DNA from: Acidimicrobiia bacterium
GTDB lineage: Bacteria > Actinomycetota > Acidimicrobiia > Acidimicrobiales > Bin134
DNA length: 64,000 nt
NCBI GenBank assembly: GCA_022822905.1
Contig: JAJDYE010000029.1
Coordinates: 124,001 to 188,000, forward strand
Direction: 5' to 3'
Below, piece by piece: positions 53,397 through 63,660 of the stretch. Position 1 is the stretch's first letter, and the number at the start of each line of letters is the position of its first letter. The notes beneath the pieces are model-generated. The model was given only the letters and a program-made list of their open reading frames with translations, was not told the origin of the DNA and ran no database searches. A program made the position numbers and the translations under genes.

Positions 53397-54746
53397 CTAC
53401 TGATCTTGTGATGCCATGTGAAGGCGGGCCGCACCCGCGGTGTAGAGGGAGCCGGTGACTACCACCGCGTCTTCCTCGGTGGACAGGGCCAGCGCCCGGT
53501 CCACCGCCTCGCTCACGGTGCCGGCCACCTCGGCTTCGATCCCTCGATTTCGGGCCGCGGCGGCCAGATCAGCAGCGGGCAGGGCCCTCGGCCAATCAGG
53601 AGCGCAGCACACCACCAGATCGCAGCGGGCACCGGAGGCGTCGATGGCGGCCAGCATGGCGTCGGGGTCCTTGTCGCTCATCATGCCCACCACCCAGGTG
53701 ACTGCGCCCAAGACCGTGAACTGGTCGGCCAGCGTGTCCGCCGCCGCCGTCAATCCGTCGGGATTGTGGGCCCCGTCGATCACCACCAAGGGCTGGCGGG
53801 CCACCACCTCGAACCGGGCTGGCATCCTCACATCCCCCAAGGCGTCCAAGAGCGGCTCATCCAGCGCCTGACCCACCAGGGCTTCGAACCCGGCGATAGC
53901 CAGCGCCGAGTTCTGCCCTTGGTGGGCGCCGAACAGACTGACGTAAACCTGCTCGTAGCGGCTATGGGAGGTGCGCACCGAGACCAGTCGCCCGCCCACC
54001 GCCGGCTGATTCTCCAGCAACTCGAAGTGCTGGCCGGCTGCCAGCAATTCTCCGGGGTTCTCCTGGGCGGCAATTGCCACCAGCTCGGGGGCCATGGGCC
54101 CCAGCACCGCGGTGGCGCCAGGATGGATGATGCCTGCCTTCTCTCCCATCACCTCCCGCTCCCAGCCGGGGCGGCCGTCGGTGTGGTCGCGGCCGATGTT
54201 GGTGATCACCGCCACTTCGCTGTTCACCACATTGGTGGCGTCGTAGCGGCCCAGCTTCCCCACCTCCACCACCGCCAAGTCCACGGCCACGTCGGCGAAC
54301 CAGCGCAGGGCCGCCGAGGTGACCAGCTCAAACCACGAGGCCACAGAGCCAGCCCGCTCCGCGACCAGATGGTGCTCCACCAGCCGCAAGTGCCCGAGAA
54401 GTTCGGCCAACTCGGAATCGCCGATGGGGTCGCCGCCCAAGGCCATGCGCTCGTTGATGCGCTCGACATGGGGGCTCGTGTAAGTCCCGACGGTCATCCC
54501 CCACGCCCCGGCCAGCGCGGCGATGAGCGCGGCTACCGAGCCCTTCCCGTTGGTACCGGTTATGTGGACTGCCGGGTAGTCGGCTTGGGGGTCACCCAGC
54601 GCCTCGAGCAGTTGGCGCATCGGGGCCAGCGACAGGCCGTCGGTATCGCCAGCCGTAGCTTCCAGATTGACGTGGCTGTCCAGCCACGCCTGGAGGTCAG
54701 CTAGCTTGGCGCCGGGACCGGTCGGTTGAACGGGCCTTGGCCGCAT
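53397..54746 (-). CDS. folC: folylpolyglutamate synthase / dihydrofolate synthase
   Basis: About 449 aa. Mur-ligase-like fold with the P-loop [18 protein letters not shown], the adjacent [14 protein letters not shown] and [28 protein letters not shown], where family members have GGR/LDATN. It adds glutamate to folates. No start codon exists after the clpX stop until well inside the fold, so the start must overlap clpX by about 50 bases; ATG 54746 is used. The ORF track start is further upstream. Confidence 0.92.
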   Translation of the reverse strand: MRPRPVQPTGPGAKLADLQAWLDSHVNLEATAGDTDGLSLAPMRQLLEALGDPQADYPAVHITGTNGKGSVAALIAALAGAWGMTVGTYTSPHVERINERMALGGDPIGDSELAELLGHLRLVEHHLVAERAGSVASWFELVTSAALRWFADVAVDLAVVEVGKLGRYDATNVVNSEVAVITNIGRDHTDGRPGWEREVMGEKAGIIHPGATAVLGPMAPELVAIAAQENPGELLAAGQHFELLENQPAVGGRLVSVRTSHSRYEQVYVSLFGAHQGQNSALAIAGFEALVGQALDEPLLDALGDVRMPARFEVVARQPLVVIDGAHNPDGLTAAADTLADQFTVLGAVTWVVGMMSDKDPDAMLAAIDASGARCDLVVCCAPDWPRALPAADLAAAARNRGIEAEVAGTVSEAVDRALALSTEEDAVVVTGSLYTAGAARLHMASQDQ

Positions 54747-55968
54747 TGAGCAGCTGGGGGGTTTCCTCGCCGCGGACGGTTGCCGCGCTGACCACACACT
54801 GAACCACGTCGTCGCGGCTGGGCAACTCGTACATCACGTCGAGCAGCACCTCTTCCAAGATCGCCCGCAGCCCCCGGGCCCCGGTATTGCGGCTGAGGGC
54901 CAACTCGGCCACCTCGGCCAGCGCGTCGTCGCTGATCACCAGCTCAACGTTCTCGAACTCGAAGAACTTGCAATACTGCTTCACCAGAGCGTTCTTGGGC
55001 TCCACCAGGATCCGCACCAGCATGTCCCGCTCCAGATGCGAGACCACCCCGACCACCGGCAGGCGTCCGATGAACTCGGGGATGAGGCCGAACTTGATCA
55101 GATCCTCGGGCTGGACTTGGTTGAAGAGCTGACCGTGGTCGCGCTCGGCATCAGAGCGGATCTCGGCCCCGAAGCCGACACCGACATTTCCCACCCTGTT
55201 TTCGATGATCTGTTCTAAACCGGCGAATGCGCCACCGACGATGAACAGCACGTTGGTGGTGTCGATCTGGATGAACTCCTGATGGGGATGCTTGCGCCCA
55301 CCCTGGGGCGGCACCGATGCGGTGGTGCCCTCCAGGATTTTCAACAAGGCCTGCTGGACGCCCTCACCGGAGACGTCCCGGGTGATCGACGGGTTCTCGC
55401 TCTTGCGGGAGATCTTGTCGATCTCATCGATGTAGATGATGCCGGTCTCCGCCTTCTTGACGTCGTAGTCCGCAGCCTGGATCAGCTTGAGCAGGATGTT
55501 CTCCACGTCCTCGCCCACATACCCGGCCTCAGTCAGCGCGGTGGCATCCGCAATGGCAAACGGCACGTTCAGCATCCGGGCCAGGGTCTGAGCCATCAGC
55601 GTCTTGCCGCATCCCGTGGGTCCGAGCAGCAAGATGTTCGACTTGGACAGCTCCACCTCCGGGTCGGAAGAGCCCATCTGGACCCGCTTGTAGTGGTTGT
55701 ACACCGCCACCGACAAGATCCGCTTGGCGTGCTCTTGGCCGATGATGTAGTCGTTCAAGAAGGAGTAGATCTCCTGGGGTTTGGGCAACTCCTTGAATCC
55801 GACGTCGGTGCCTTCGGCCAACTCCTCCTCGATGATCTCGTTGCAGAGGTCGATGCACTCGTCGCATATGTAGACGCCGGGGCCGGCAATCATCTTCTTG
55901 ACCTGCTTCTGGGTCTTGCCGCAGAAGCTGCACTTCAAGAGTTCGCCGCCCTCTCCGAACTTAGCCAC
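54697..55968 (-). CDS. clpX: ATP-dependent Clp protease ATP-binding subunit ClpX
   Basis: 423 aa. N-terminal four-Cys zinc domain ([10 protein letters not shown]...CDECIDLC), Walker [12 protein letters not shown], Walker [10 protein letters not shown], the pore/GFGA-type loop (VGVGFGAEI) and sensor regions are all in place. It unfolds substrates for ClpP. GTG start with AGGA upstream; 15 bases after clpP. Confidence 0.98.
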   Translation of the reverse strand: MAKFGEGGELLKCSFCGKTQKQVKKMIAGPGVYICDECIDLCNEIIEEELAEGTDVGFKELPKPQEIYSFLNDYIIGQEHAKRILSVAVYNHYKRVQMGSSDPEVELSKSNILLLGPTGCGKTLMAQTLARMLNVPFAIADATALTEAGYVGEDVENILLKLIQAADYDVKKAETGIIYIDEIDKISRKSENPSITRDVSGEGVQQALLKILEGTTASVPPQGGRKHPHQEFIQIDTTNVLFIVGGAFAGLEQIIENRVGNVGVGFGAEIRSDAERDHGQLFNQVQPEDLIKFGLIPEFIGRLPVVGVVSHLERDMLVRILVEPKNALVKQYCKFFEFENVELVISDDALAEVAELALSRNTGARGLRAILEEVLLDVMYELPSRDDVVQCVVSAATVRGEETPQLLNAAKARSTDRSRRQAS

Positions 55969-55982
55969 GGTTCCTGTCCCCC

Positions 55983-56615
55983 CTACCGGATGGCCGTTAT
56001 GGGGCCGGCGGTCTCGACGGCGTCACGCGACGAGATGACCTCGTCGATGAGCCCGTACTCCTTGGCGTCCTCGGCCGTCATCACGTAGTCGCGGTCGGTG
56101 TCCTGCTTGACCTTCTCGAGATCCTGGCCGGTATGGCGGGCCAGAAGCTGCTCAAGCTGGTCTTTGAGCCGCTGGATCTCCCGCGAGGCGATCTCGATAT
56201 CGGAAACCTGCCCGGACGCCCCGGCGTAGGGCTGGTGGATCAGCATCCGGGAATGGGGCAGCGCCAGGCGCTTGCCGGGGGCGCCCGCGGCCAAGAGCAC
56301 CGCGGCCGCCGAGGCCGCTTGCCCGAAGCAGATAGTGGTGATGTCGGGCTTCAGGTACTGCATGGTGTCGTAGATGGCGAACATGGCGTTGATGTCGCCG
56401 CCCGGACTGTTGATGTAGAGGTTGATGTCTTTGTCGGGGTTCTCCGACTCCAAGTGCAGAAGCTGGGCGCAGATGAGGTTGGCCACCGTATCGTCGATCG
56501 GAGTGCCCAAGAAGATGATGTTCTCCTTGAGCAGGCGGGAGTAGAGGTCGAACGAGCGCTCACCCCGGTTGGTCTGCTCGACCACGACTGGCACCATGTA
56601 GTTTTGAGGGTTCAT
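55983..56615 (-). CDS. clpP: ATP-dependent Clp protease proteolytic subunit
   Basis: 210 aa. Catalytic Ser in [16 protein letters not shown] and His in [18 protein letters not shown], with [16 protein letters not shown]. Many Actinobacteria carry clpP1 and clpP2 in tandem here; only one is present in this window. The start overlaps the tig stop as ATGA. Confidence 0.98.
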   Translation of the reverse strand: MNPQNYMVPVVVEQTNRGERSFDLYSRLLKENIIFLGTPIDDTVANLICAQLLHLESENPDKDINLYINSPGGDINAMFAIYDTMQYLKPDITTICFGQAASAAAVLLAAGAPGKRLALPHSRMLIHQPYAGASGQVSDIEIASREIQRLKDQLEQLLARHTGQDLEKVKQDTDRDYVMTAEDAKEYGLIDEVISSRDAVETAGPITAIR

Positions 56616-57979
56616 GTGGTTTGGCTCTCGATGGTGTTGGGGGGAAGGTCAGACTCGTCGTCGGGGTTCAGGCTAGACCGCTGAATGGGGTTTCCGTCGG
56701 GATCTTTTATCTCAACCCGCTCCAACACCCATTCCCGGGTCTTGCGCATCTTTGCGTCCAATCGTACCCCCTTGAGACTGCTCTCATCGGCAGCGAATAC
56801 CGATGACTTGAGCTCGTCCACGGTCTGGCCCACCTGCGCGGCCAGCATGGCCAGCTCGAAATCCACGTCTTCATCGGTGGCTTCAATGGACTCCGCGGCG
56901 GCCACCGCCCGCAGAGCCAGATCGGTTTTTGCCTCCTGAAGGGCGGGTTCGCGCAGCACTTCGGCCATCTCCTCAGCGGTCTGGCCAATGGCCTCCAAAT
57001 AGGCGTCCATCTCGATTCCCTGGCTGCCCAGGCGCATTTGGAGGGTCCGCAGGCGATGCTGGACTTCTGAGTCCACTAGTGCGTCGGGGATGTCGTCGGT
57101 CACCAGTTCGGCGAGCTGTTCTCCCACCTGGGTGCCCAAGGAAGCCAAGGCGTTGGCCCGCTTGGCCCGGGCGATGTTGTCGCTGACGTCGGTCCGCAGT
57201 TCTTCAGCGGTGTCGAACTCCGAGGCCTCCTGGGCGAATTCGTCGTCGAAGTCGGGCAGAACCGTCTCCTGCACCTCTTTGACCAGGATGCGGAACCGCA
57301 ACAGCCCGTCTTCGTCGGGATCGGGATGCTGGGCGTTGAACTCCAAGATTTCGCCCGCTTTAGAACCTCGGAGCTCTTCGTCGATCTCCGGCACCACAGC
57401 ACCTTGGCCCACCTCGTAGGCGTAGTCGTCCACGGTGAGGCCCTCGACTTCCTCGCCGTTGTAGGTCCCGTAGATGTCCATGGTCACGGTGTCGCCGTCG
57501 ATTGCCGGGCGGGTGACCGGGCCCAGCTCCCCGAACTGCTTGCGGAGCTGGTCCACCTGCTGGTCGATTTCCTCGTCGGTGGGTACCGGGCTGGGCACCT
57601 CGGCTTTGAGCTGGTCGTATCCGGTGATGGTGATCAGGGGGCGAACCTCCACCACGGCGTCGAAGCTGACCGGCCCCTCTTCGGCCCCGCCAGTGATGTC
57701 GATCTCCGGTGGGGAGATCACGTCTACGTCGTGGTCGTTCACCGCCTGGGCGTAATACTCGGGAACGGCGTCGCTGAGGGCCTCTCCCCGAGCCGCCTGA
57801 GGGCCCAGCCGGGCCTCCAACACCCGGCGGGGGGCTTTGCCGGGGCGGAACCCGGGCAGGCGCACTTGGCGGGCGAGTTTGCGGAAGGCCTCGTCTAGCT
57901 TCTGCTCGAATTCCTCGGCATCGATGTCCACCGACACCTTGACCCGGTTGTCGTCCAAGACCTCGACTGTGCTCCTCAC
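56612..57979 (-). CDS. tig: trigger factor chaperone / peptidyl-prolyl isomerase
   Basis: 455 aa. Ribosome-binding region [19 protein letters not shown], a central FKBP-like domain ([50 protein letters not shown]) and a long helical C terminus. It folds nascent chains at the exit tunnel. GTG start. It begins the tig-clpP-clpX group. Confidence 0.96.
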   Translation of the reverse strand: MRSTVEVLDDNRVKVSVDIDAEEFEQKLDEAFRKLARQVRLPGFRPGKAPRRVLEARLGPQAARGEALSDAVPEYYAQAVNDHDVDVISPPEIDITGGAEEGPVSFDAVVEVRPLITITGYDQLKAEVPSPVPTDEEIDQQVDQLRKQFGELGPVTRPAIDGDTVTMDIYGTYNGEEVEGLTVDDYAYEVGQGAVVPEIDEELRGSKAGEILEFNAQHPDPDEDGLLRFRILVKEVQETVLPDFDDEFAQEASEFDTAEELRTDVSDNIARAKRANALASLGTQVGEQLAELVTDDIPDALVDSEVQHRLRTLQMRLGSQGIEMDAYLEAIGQTAEEMAEVLREPALQEAKTDLALRAVAAAESIEATDEDVDFELAMLAAQVGQTVDELKSSVFAADESSLKGVRLDAKMRKTREWVLERVEIKDPDGNPIQRSSLNPDDESDLPPNTIESQTT

Positions 57980-58065
57980 AGGAGTGGCAGTTTACCGGCG
58001 ACCCCCCAATTCCTCGTGTCGTAGCCGGTCGCCAGAACGGGTAGATATCATGAACGACCAGCCCT

Positions 58066-58136
58066 GCGGGTGTAGTTCAGTGGTAGAACCCCAGCCTTCC
58101 AAGCTGATGACGCGAGTTCGATTCTCGTCACCCGCT
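58066..58136 (+). tRNA. tRNA-Gly (anticodon UCC)
   Basis: Acceptor stem GCGGGTG/CACCCGC, D stem GTTC/GAAC, anticodon loop CTTCCAA (anticodon TCC) and T arm GCGAG-TTCGATT-CTCGT. CCA is not encoded (T then CTCT). The anticodon stem ends in a C-A mismatch. The minus-strand SGNH gene ends inside its last nine bases. Confidence 0.97.
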
Positions 58137-59522
58137 CTCTTCGAAGTCCCACCTCTCCCGGGCCACCTCCACGACCTTCTCCGCTACCCAGGCCGACCCC
58201 GTGCGGTTGAAATGGACTCCGTCTTCTTGCCGCACCCTAACCGGGTCGCCTCCCCAGGGCGGAGGGAGGCTCTCCTGATAGGGGCCGTCGCCGCCGAACA
58301 GATCCCAGACGTCCACCATGGTCACACTGGGACGCACCAGGGTCACCGGCCATGAGATCTCGTTGATTAGTGGATTTCCGATGCTGAACGGCTCGGTCCG
58401 GGCCGGGGGCAGGCCAACCCACACCACATGGCGGTGGGAGGCAACAAGGGTGTCGAAAGTGATGTGCATGCGCCAGGTCCACTCCGACCGCCATGCGTCG
58501 GACCCTGGGATCAGCACCACTCCATCGGCTGACTGCATGGCCTGCCAGTCGTTTCCTCCCATGATCAGCACAACCAGCTCGGGGTCGTGTTCGGCCACGA
58601 TTTCGAGGAACTCGGCTGGCCAGTTGAAGAAATCGGGCCGGGCCAGTCCGGTGCCGTTGCGCGAGTCCACAGTCACATCGAGCATCCCGCCGTCAACTGC
58701 CCCGGCCAATGCGTGACCGGGGTAGAAGGCCTGGCTATCGCCAGCCACGTATACCCGCAATGGATCTTCAGGGGTGACGGCGCGGATCTTTGGAGGCAGC
58801 AGCAGCTCGGGGTTGGCAGGGGGAAGAGGTGGCAGGGGCTCACCCGCATCGTCGAAGCCGAGCTGAAGATCGGGGGATGCTCCGGTCAGCTCGGACTCTC
58901 CGTTCGGGATGTCGCCACTCGTGGGCGTCGGGCTCCCGTCTGGGTCTGAGCTGACAACCGGAGTCGGGTCCCCGTCCGGAGCGGGACCTCCAGCCAGAGA
59001 CGGTGTCCCAGACTGGTCCGAGGGGCCGGCGTCTTTCTCTGCTTCGGGAATCGATGGCTGGTCGTTCTGCGCCGGCGATTCCGTTCGTGCCGGGGCGCTG
59101 GTAGCCGCGGGAACCGTAGAAGTGGCTGTCGGAGGCGCAAGGGTTGCCGTCGGCGCCGCAACCGACGACGACCTCCGCTCCCGAGCCAAGTTGGCGGCCA
59201 CCGCTTGGATGCTGTCCACCTTTTCGCCGGCGTCGGTGCCCACTCCCCGGATGTCGGTGATGAGGTCATAGGGCCGGTTCAACGCCAAGAAGTTGGCCAC
59301 CCGGTCGACTCCTTCGGCTATGTCTAGCCACCGGTCCCGGCTATCGCCCAGCGGCTGGCGTTCGGCGATCTCCACCAGCTTGCCGCTCACCAAGAACACC
59401 GCCAGCAGCAGGCAGCCCACAACTCCTGCTGTCATCCTCGTCACGCTGGAGGTGCCGCGTCCAAGTCCGGGGCCACCCATGTCAGTGCCGGTAGTACCGA
59501 TGTCGGAGCGGGAGGTACTCAT
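58128..59522 (-). CDS. SGNH/GDSL-like hydrolase domain protein (DUF459-like), membrane anchored
   Basis: About 464 aa from ATG 59522, one base after the MBOAT stop. One membrane helix (TAGVVGCLLLAVFLVSG), then a long Pro/Ser/Thr/Ala-rich linker, then an SGNH-type domain: block I VAGDSQAFYPG, GGNDWQAM, and the Asp-His motif DGVHFN. Next to an MBOAT gene this resembles AlgI/AlgJ-type pairs that O-acetylate surface polymers. The first residues carry a seven-residue repeat (S(S/R)SD(M/I)). The stop overlaps tRNA-Gly. Confidence 0.87.
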   Translation of the reverse strand: MSTSRSDIGTTGTDMGGPGLGRGTSSVTRMTAGVVGCLLLAVFLVSGKLVEIAERQPLGDSRDRWLDIAEGVDRVANFLALNRPYDLITDIRGVGTDAGEKVDSIQAVAANLARERRSSSVAAPTATLAPPTATSTVPAATSAPARTESPAQNDQPSIPEAEKDAGPSDQSGTPSLAGGPAPDGDPTPVVSSDPDGSPTPTSGDIPNGESELTGASPDLQLGFDDAGEPLPPLPPANPELLLPPKIRAVTPEDPLRVYVAGDSQAFYPGHALAGAVDGGMLDVTVDSRNGTGLARPDFFNWPAEFLEIVAEHDPELVVLIMGGNDWQAMQSADGVVLIPGSDAWRSEWTWRMHITFDTLVASHRHVVWVGLPPARTEPFSIGNPLINEISWPVTLVRPSVTMVDVWDLFGGDGPYQESLPPPWGGDPVRVRQEDGVHFNRTGSAWVAEKVVEVARERWDFEESG

Positions 59523-59546
59523 GTCAGAACTGGAAGTAGATGTAGT
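59479..59546. repeat. ~21-bp repeats at the MBOAT/SGNH junction
   Basis: ATGTC(A/G)G starts at 59479, 59500 and 59521, with ATGTAGTCGG at 59540. The spacing is 21, 21 and 19 bases. The repeats span the MBOAT end and the first codons of the SGNH gene. Confidence 0.5.
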
Positions 59547-60969
59547 CGGCCACCCCTTCGGGGCCGAGGGCGACAACCACCATGGTCCACATCGAGAAAC
59601 CCACCGCGGTCAAGCCGAGCGGAGTTCTCTCCAGTGCCTCCGATCCCTTCTCGGTCCAAGACCGGGGGAAGAACTGAGCGGCGAGGGCAGCCACGATGGC
59701 CAGGGCCACCAGTGGGTTCAACAGTTCAGGGCCGGTGCCCCACCCGGTGAACAGCCGTAAAAGCACGTCGCCGGCGCGGCCCAGCGTCTCGCTGTTGAAC
59801 AGTACCCAGCCCAGGCACACGAAATGGAAGACCCAGAACCGCCGCACCCACAGCCGGGTGGTGTCCGACGGGGTCCAGCGCCAGCCCAACAGAGCTAGTT
59901 CCCGCGGTTTTGGGCCATGGCCGGTTCCGCTCCGCCATCGCTCCACCGCCAAGCCCGCCCCGTGGTAGACGCCCCAGACGATGAACACTCCGGCCGCGCC
60001 ATGCCACAGGCCCCCCAGGGCCATGGTGATGAGCAGGTTCCGGTAAGTGGCTAGGCGACCGCGGCGATTGCCCCCCAGAGGAATGTAGAGGTAATCCCGC
60101 AGCCAGCGAGACAGGGTCATGTGCCATCGTCGCCAGAAGTCCTGAATGGAGTCGGACACATAGGGCACGTCGAAGTTCCGGGGGAAGCGGAACCCCATCA
60201 GCAAGGCGATGCCAATGGCCATGTCGGTGTAGCCGGAAAAGTCAGCGTAGATTTGCACGGCATAGCCGTAGATCCCGGCGAGAATGTCTAGGGCGCCGTG
60301 CTCGCCGGGGGATTCAAAGGCGTCTTTCACCACTGCTCGGGCCAAGAAGTCGGCGATGACCACCTTCTTGAACATGCCCCGGCCGATGAGCCTGACAGCA
60401 TGGGCCACCTCCGCCCGGTCGGGGCGGGCTTCGAAGCGTAGCTGGGGCATGAATTCGGTGGCCCGAACGATAGGGCCGGCTACCAGCTGGGGGAAGAACG
60501 ACAAGTAGACCGCGAAGTCGAGCAGCATCGCCTCTTCGGTGCGGCCCCGGTGGACATCCACCATGTAGCTGATGGCCTGGAAGGTGAAGAACGACACCCC
60601 CACCGGCAGCACGATGTCGAGAGCGGGACTGGAGATTCCCAGGTTGCGGTCGAGGCTGTCGGTGAAGAAGTCGTAGTACTTGAAAAAGGCCAGAACCCCG
60701 AGCGAAAGCGTCACCCCGCTGGCCACCGCAAGCTTGCGAACCCGTTCGCTGTTGGCGCGCACGTTGATTGCGGCAGCAATCGCATTTCCCAAGGTCATGC
60801 CCACCAGCAGCAGCACGAAGCGAGCGTCCCAAGCGGCGTAGAACCAGTATGAGGCCCCCAGCAGAAACAGCTTCCACAGCACCGGCCACCGCCGCAGTGC
60901 CCATGCCACTGGCAGCACCACAGCAAAGAACGCAGCAAAGCTGAAAGTGGGAAAAAGCACCCTCGCCAA
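59524..60969 (-). CDS. MBOAT family O-acyltransferase (AlgI-like)
   Basis: 481 aa with about ten membrane helices. LPVGVSFFTFQAISYMVDVHRG, FPQLVAGPIVRATEFMPQL, QIYADFSGYTDMAIGIALLMGF, DFWRRWHMTLSRWLRDYLYIPLGGNRRG and the active-site His in GGLWHGAAGVF are all typical of PatA/AlgI-type O-acyltransferases. It likely moves acetyl groups across the membrane for the SGNH partner to use. TTG start; the gene is 111 bases after the MMPL stop. Confidence 0.95.
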   Translation of the reverse strand: MARVLFPTFSFAAFFAVVLPVAWALRRWPVLWKLFLLGASYWFYAAWDARFVLLLVGMTLGNAIAAAINVRANSERVRKLAVASGVTLSLGVLAFFKYYDFFTDSLDRNLGISSPALDIVLPVGVSFFTFQAISYMVDVHRGRTEEAMLLDFAVYLSFFPQLVAGPIVRATEFMPQLRFEARPDRAEVAHAVRLIGRGMFKKVVIADFLARAVVKDAFESPGEHGALDILAGIYGYAVQIYADFSGYTDMAIGIALLMGFRFPRNFDVPYVSDSIQDFWRRWHMTLSRWLRDYLYIPLGGNRRGRLATYRNLLITMALGGLWHGAAGVFIVWGVYHGAGLAVERWRSGTGHGPKPRELALLGWRWTPSDTTRLWVRRFWVFHFVCLGWVLFNSETLGRAGDVLLRLFTGWGTGPELLNPLVALAIVAALAAQFFPRSWTEKGSEALERTPLGLTAVGFSMWTMVVVALGPEGVADYIYFQF

Positions 60970-61031
60970 CCTATAGCCAGCTAATGCCGGGCTACACAGC
61001 GCACCCCGGGCGTCATAGGTGTTGTCAACGT

Positions 61032-61061
61032 TGGGGCTGCCCCAGCGCAGAGCCTTCTGCG
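61032..61061 (-). terminator. two adjacent hairpins after the MMPL gene
   Basis: TGGGG-CTG-CCCCA (61032-61044) and CGCAGA-GCCT-TCTGCG (61046-61061) follow the MMPL stop. No T-run. Candidate terminator between MMPL and MBOAT. Confidence 0.4.
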
Positions 61062-61080
61062 GGGAGAGCAGGTGGCTGGG

Positions 61081-63513
61081 TTAGTGGGCCTCTTGGCGCC
61101 AGCGGTGGTAGGCGGCCCAGATGACCAGCATCGGGGGCAGCACCACTACTGCGGCGATGAGCGAGTAGATGACGGTGATGGCAGTGAGCAGACCGAACTG
61201 GCCCATCGGCGCGATGGGGCTGAACATCAGCACCATGAACCCCAGCGCCGTAGTGAGCGCCGAGCCGATGAGCGCCCCACCGGTGGTGCTCATCGTGGTG
61301 TTGATGGCCTCGCTGATCGATTTGCCGTGGTCCACCTCCTCGATGAAGCGGTGGGTGACGTGGATGGTGTAGTCCACGCCGATGCCGATAGACAGCGCGG
61401 TGATTAGAGCAGTTATCACGTTGTAGCTGTAGCCCAGCAGCACCATGGTGCCCAGCACCCACACCAGCACCAGCAGAATGGGCAGGACCGACAAGATGGC
61501 CAGCATGGGCCGGAACTCGGTGATCCAGAAAAACAGGATCAGCACCGCCAAAGCGGCCAGGATGGTCAACATGATGGAGGTGGCCTGGCTCTCGGTGAGG
61601 CTGTCGGTAACCTCCAGTGAGGTGATCTCATTGGCCACCGGGGTGATGTCGCCGTCGCTGCCGAACCACAGCCCGTCCACGTCGGCGAACAGCTCGCGGG
61701 TGCGGTCGGCGTCTCCGGTGAGGGCGTTGAACTGCAAGATGGTGCGGTCATCGCTGCCCGCCGCCCCCAGTGCCACCACCGAGTCGAAGCGGGCTGGGTC
61801 ATGGTCGCGCATCAACTCGAGCACGCTGTCGATGGTGGCCCTGTCGATAACCAGAGGGCTCGAATCGTCAAGCGTCAGCTCTTCTCGGATTCGGGCCTGC
61901 AACTCCGCGGGCAGGTCGGCGAAGTAGGTGCCCAGCGAGTTGGTGATAGCGCTGCTCACCGCCTCGGGCCGCTGAGAGGGGTCTTCGATGGCCGCGGAGA
62001 AGTCCAGCAGGTTGCGCAACGTGCGGTCGTCGGACAGGTCGGATTCCACCAGCACGGTCACCGGCTCGGTGTTGCCGCCCAGGTTCTTGGTCATAAACAC
62101 CGCGTCTTCTTTGCTCTCGGTGCCGTCGGGGATGAAGTCGGTGGAGTTGAACTCGGTGCCGAGCTGGGTGGTCAGAGCCATGAAGACCACGGTGACGATG
62201 CCGGTGGCCGCCAAGATGACCGAGGGGCGGCGCACCGTGGCGCCGCCGATGGACTGCACCAGCTTGCCGGCGCCGGGGATGGCCTGGTCGATGGGCCGGA
62301 TCTGGGGTGTTTTGCCCTTGGCCTCGCCTCGGCGGTCCAACAGCGAGCGCGCCGCAGGAACCGCGGTCAAGAACACGGTCAGGCCGCTGAACACGCCCAC
62401 CGCGGCCACCACGCCGAAGTCGGCCAGCCCCGAGATATCGCCGAACAGGTTGGTGAGGAAGCTGACGATAGTGGTCACCCCGGCCAATCCCAGGGGCAGC
62501 ATCACCCCGGCCACCGACTTGGAGATGCCCTCGGTGGTATCGGCCCCTCCGGAGCGCACCTCGCGATAGCGGGAGGTGACCTGTATGCCGTAGTCCACGC
62601 ACAGCCCGATGAGCATCACCGGCACCATCTGGGCCAGCACGCTGGGGGATCCGATCAGGCCGAGTCCGTCGGGGCCGAGCAGCCCTTGGAAGCCGAGCGC
62701 CCACACGATGGTGAGGATCAGCCCGCCCATCGACAACAACACGTCGGATAGCTGCCGGTAGAACAGCACCAGCAGTACGGCGATCACCAGAAACGCCACC
62801 AGCATGAGGTTGCGGGTGGAACTCTGGCTGGAGTCGTCGGACTCCTTGTCGCTCTTGCCCTGAGAGGCGGCGCGGGCCGATCCCAGCTCGGCCAGCGGCA
62901 CCTGCTTCACCGCCTCGTCCACCGCTAGCTGCGCCTCGGCCAGCCCGTCGGGGTCGCCGTAGGCGTTCACCGTGACGATGCCGATGCCGCCGATTACTCG
63001 GCCCGCATCGTCGCGGGCCACGATCTCGTCCAGGAACACGGCCAGCGCGGCGTTGGACTCGTCGGCGATGGCAGCGTCGATCTCCCCCTGCGGGACCGAT
63101 GCCAGATCCACGCTGCGGGGGTCCCCGCCGGGACCGGCCAGCATCTCGGCCAGCACATGGCCGGGCGATGTGGCCGGCCGGTCTTGGAACAGGTAGCCGG
63201 CCAGTTCCGGGTGGGCGGCGGCGGTGTTGGTGGCCGCGGCGGCATCGGCCGCGCCAGCGGGGCTCAGCACATCGCCCCGCAGCACCACCTGCATCACCTC
63301 GAGCTCAGCGGAGTCGGGAAAGCTCTCGGCCAAGTTGTCGATGGCCTCCACCAGCTCGCTGCCCTCGGGCAGGAACGCATCCTCCACGTCCGCGGTGTCG
63401 GAGGTTCTGGTGAAGCCAACCACCGCTATCACGGTCACCACCAGCATTGCCGCCAGCGCCGTCCACGGACGGAGCCCAACCCAACGACCGTAAACCTGGA
63501 ACAACTTGCTCAT
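61081..63513 (-). CDS. MMPL family RND-type transporter
   Basis: 810 aa. Two RND repeats, each with a large external loop and about six membrane helices. LIGLCVDYGIQVTSRYREV in the first half and LSIGIGVDYTIHVTHRFIEE in the second are the D-Y pairs used in proton transfer. The second half also has SNxL-type external loop sequence (LGGNTEPVTVLVESDLSDDRTLRNLLDF). The substrate is probably a lipid or hydrophobic compound. The ATG start follows ACATGAGC. It is probably monocistronic or leads into MBOAT. Confidence 0.95.
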   Translation of the reverse strand: MSKLFQVYGRWVGLRPWTALAAMLVVTVIAVVGFTRTSDTADVEDAFLPEGSELVEAIDNLAESFPDSAELEVMQVVLRGDVLSPAGAADAAAATNTAAAHPELAGYLFQDRPATSPGHVLAEMLAGPGGDPRSVDLASVPQGEIDAAIADESNAALAVFLDEIVARDDAGRVIGGIGIVTVNAYGDPDGLAEAQLAVDEAVKQVPLAELGSARAASQGKSDKESDDSSQSSTRNLMLVAFLVIAVLLVLFYRQLSDVLLSMGGLILTIVWALGFQGLLGPDGLGLIGSPSVLAQMVPVMLIGLCVDYGIQVTSRYREVRSGGADTTEGISKSVAGVMLPLGLAGVTTIVSFLTNLFGDISGLADFGVVAAVGVFSGLTVFLTAVPAARSLLDRRGEAKGKTPQIRPIDQAIPGAGKLVQSIGGATVRRPSVILAATGIVTVVFMALTTQLGTEFNSTDFIPDGTESKEDAVFMTKNLGGNTEPVTVLVESDLSDDRTLRNLLDFSAAIEDPSQRPEAVSSAITNSLGTYFADLPAELQARIREELTLDDSSPLVIDRATIDSVLELMRDHDPARFDSVVALGAAGSDDRTILQFNALTGDADRTRELFADVDGLWFGSDGDITPVANEITSLEVTDSLTESQATSIMLTILAALAVLILFFWITEFRPMLAILSVLPILLVLVWVLGTMVLLGYSYNVITALITALSIGIGVDYTIHVTHRFIEEVDHGKSISEAINTTMSTTGGALIGSALTTALGFMVLMFSPIAPMGQFGLLTAITVIYSLIAAVVVLPPMLVIWAAYHRWRQEAH

Positions 63514-63660
63514 GCCTGCCCGCCTGTTATCGCCTTGAGTGGCTGTTTCTAACCCTCGTGAAGGTTACAGGACAACGGTGTCAATTTCGGACACAAGCCC
63601 AAGGCTTCGATCCGAGTCCAACCGCGCGCCAACAACAGATTCGGCGGCGTGTGCAAGAGC

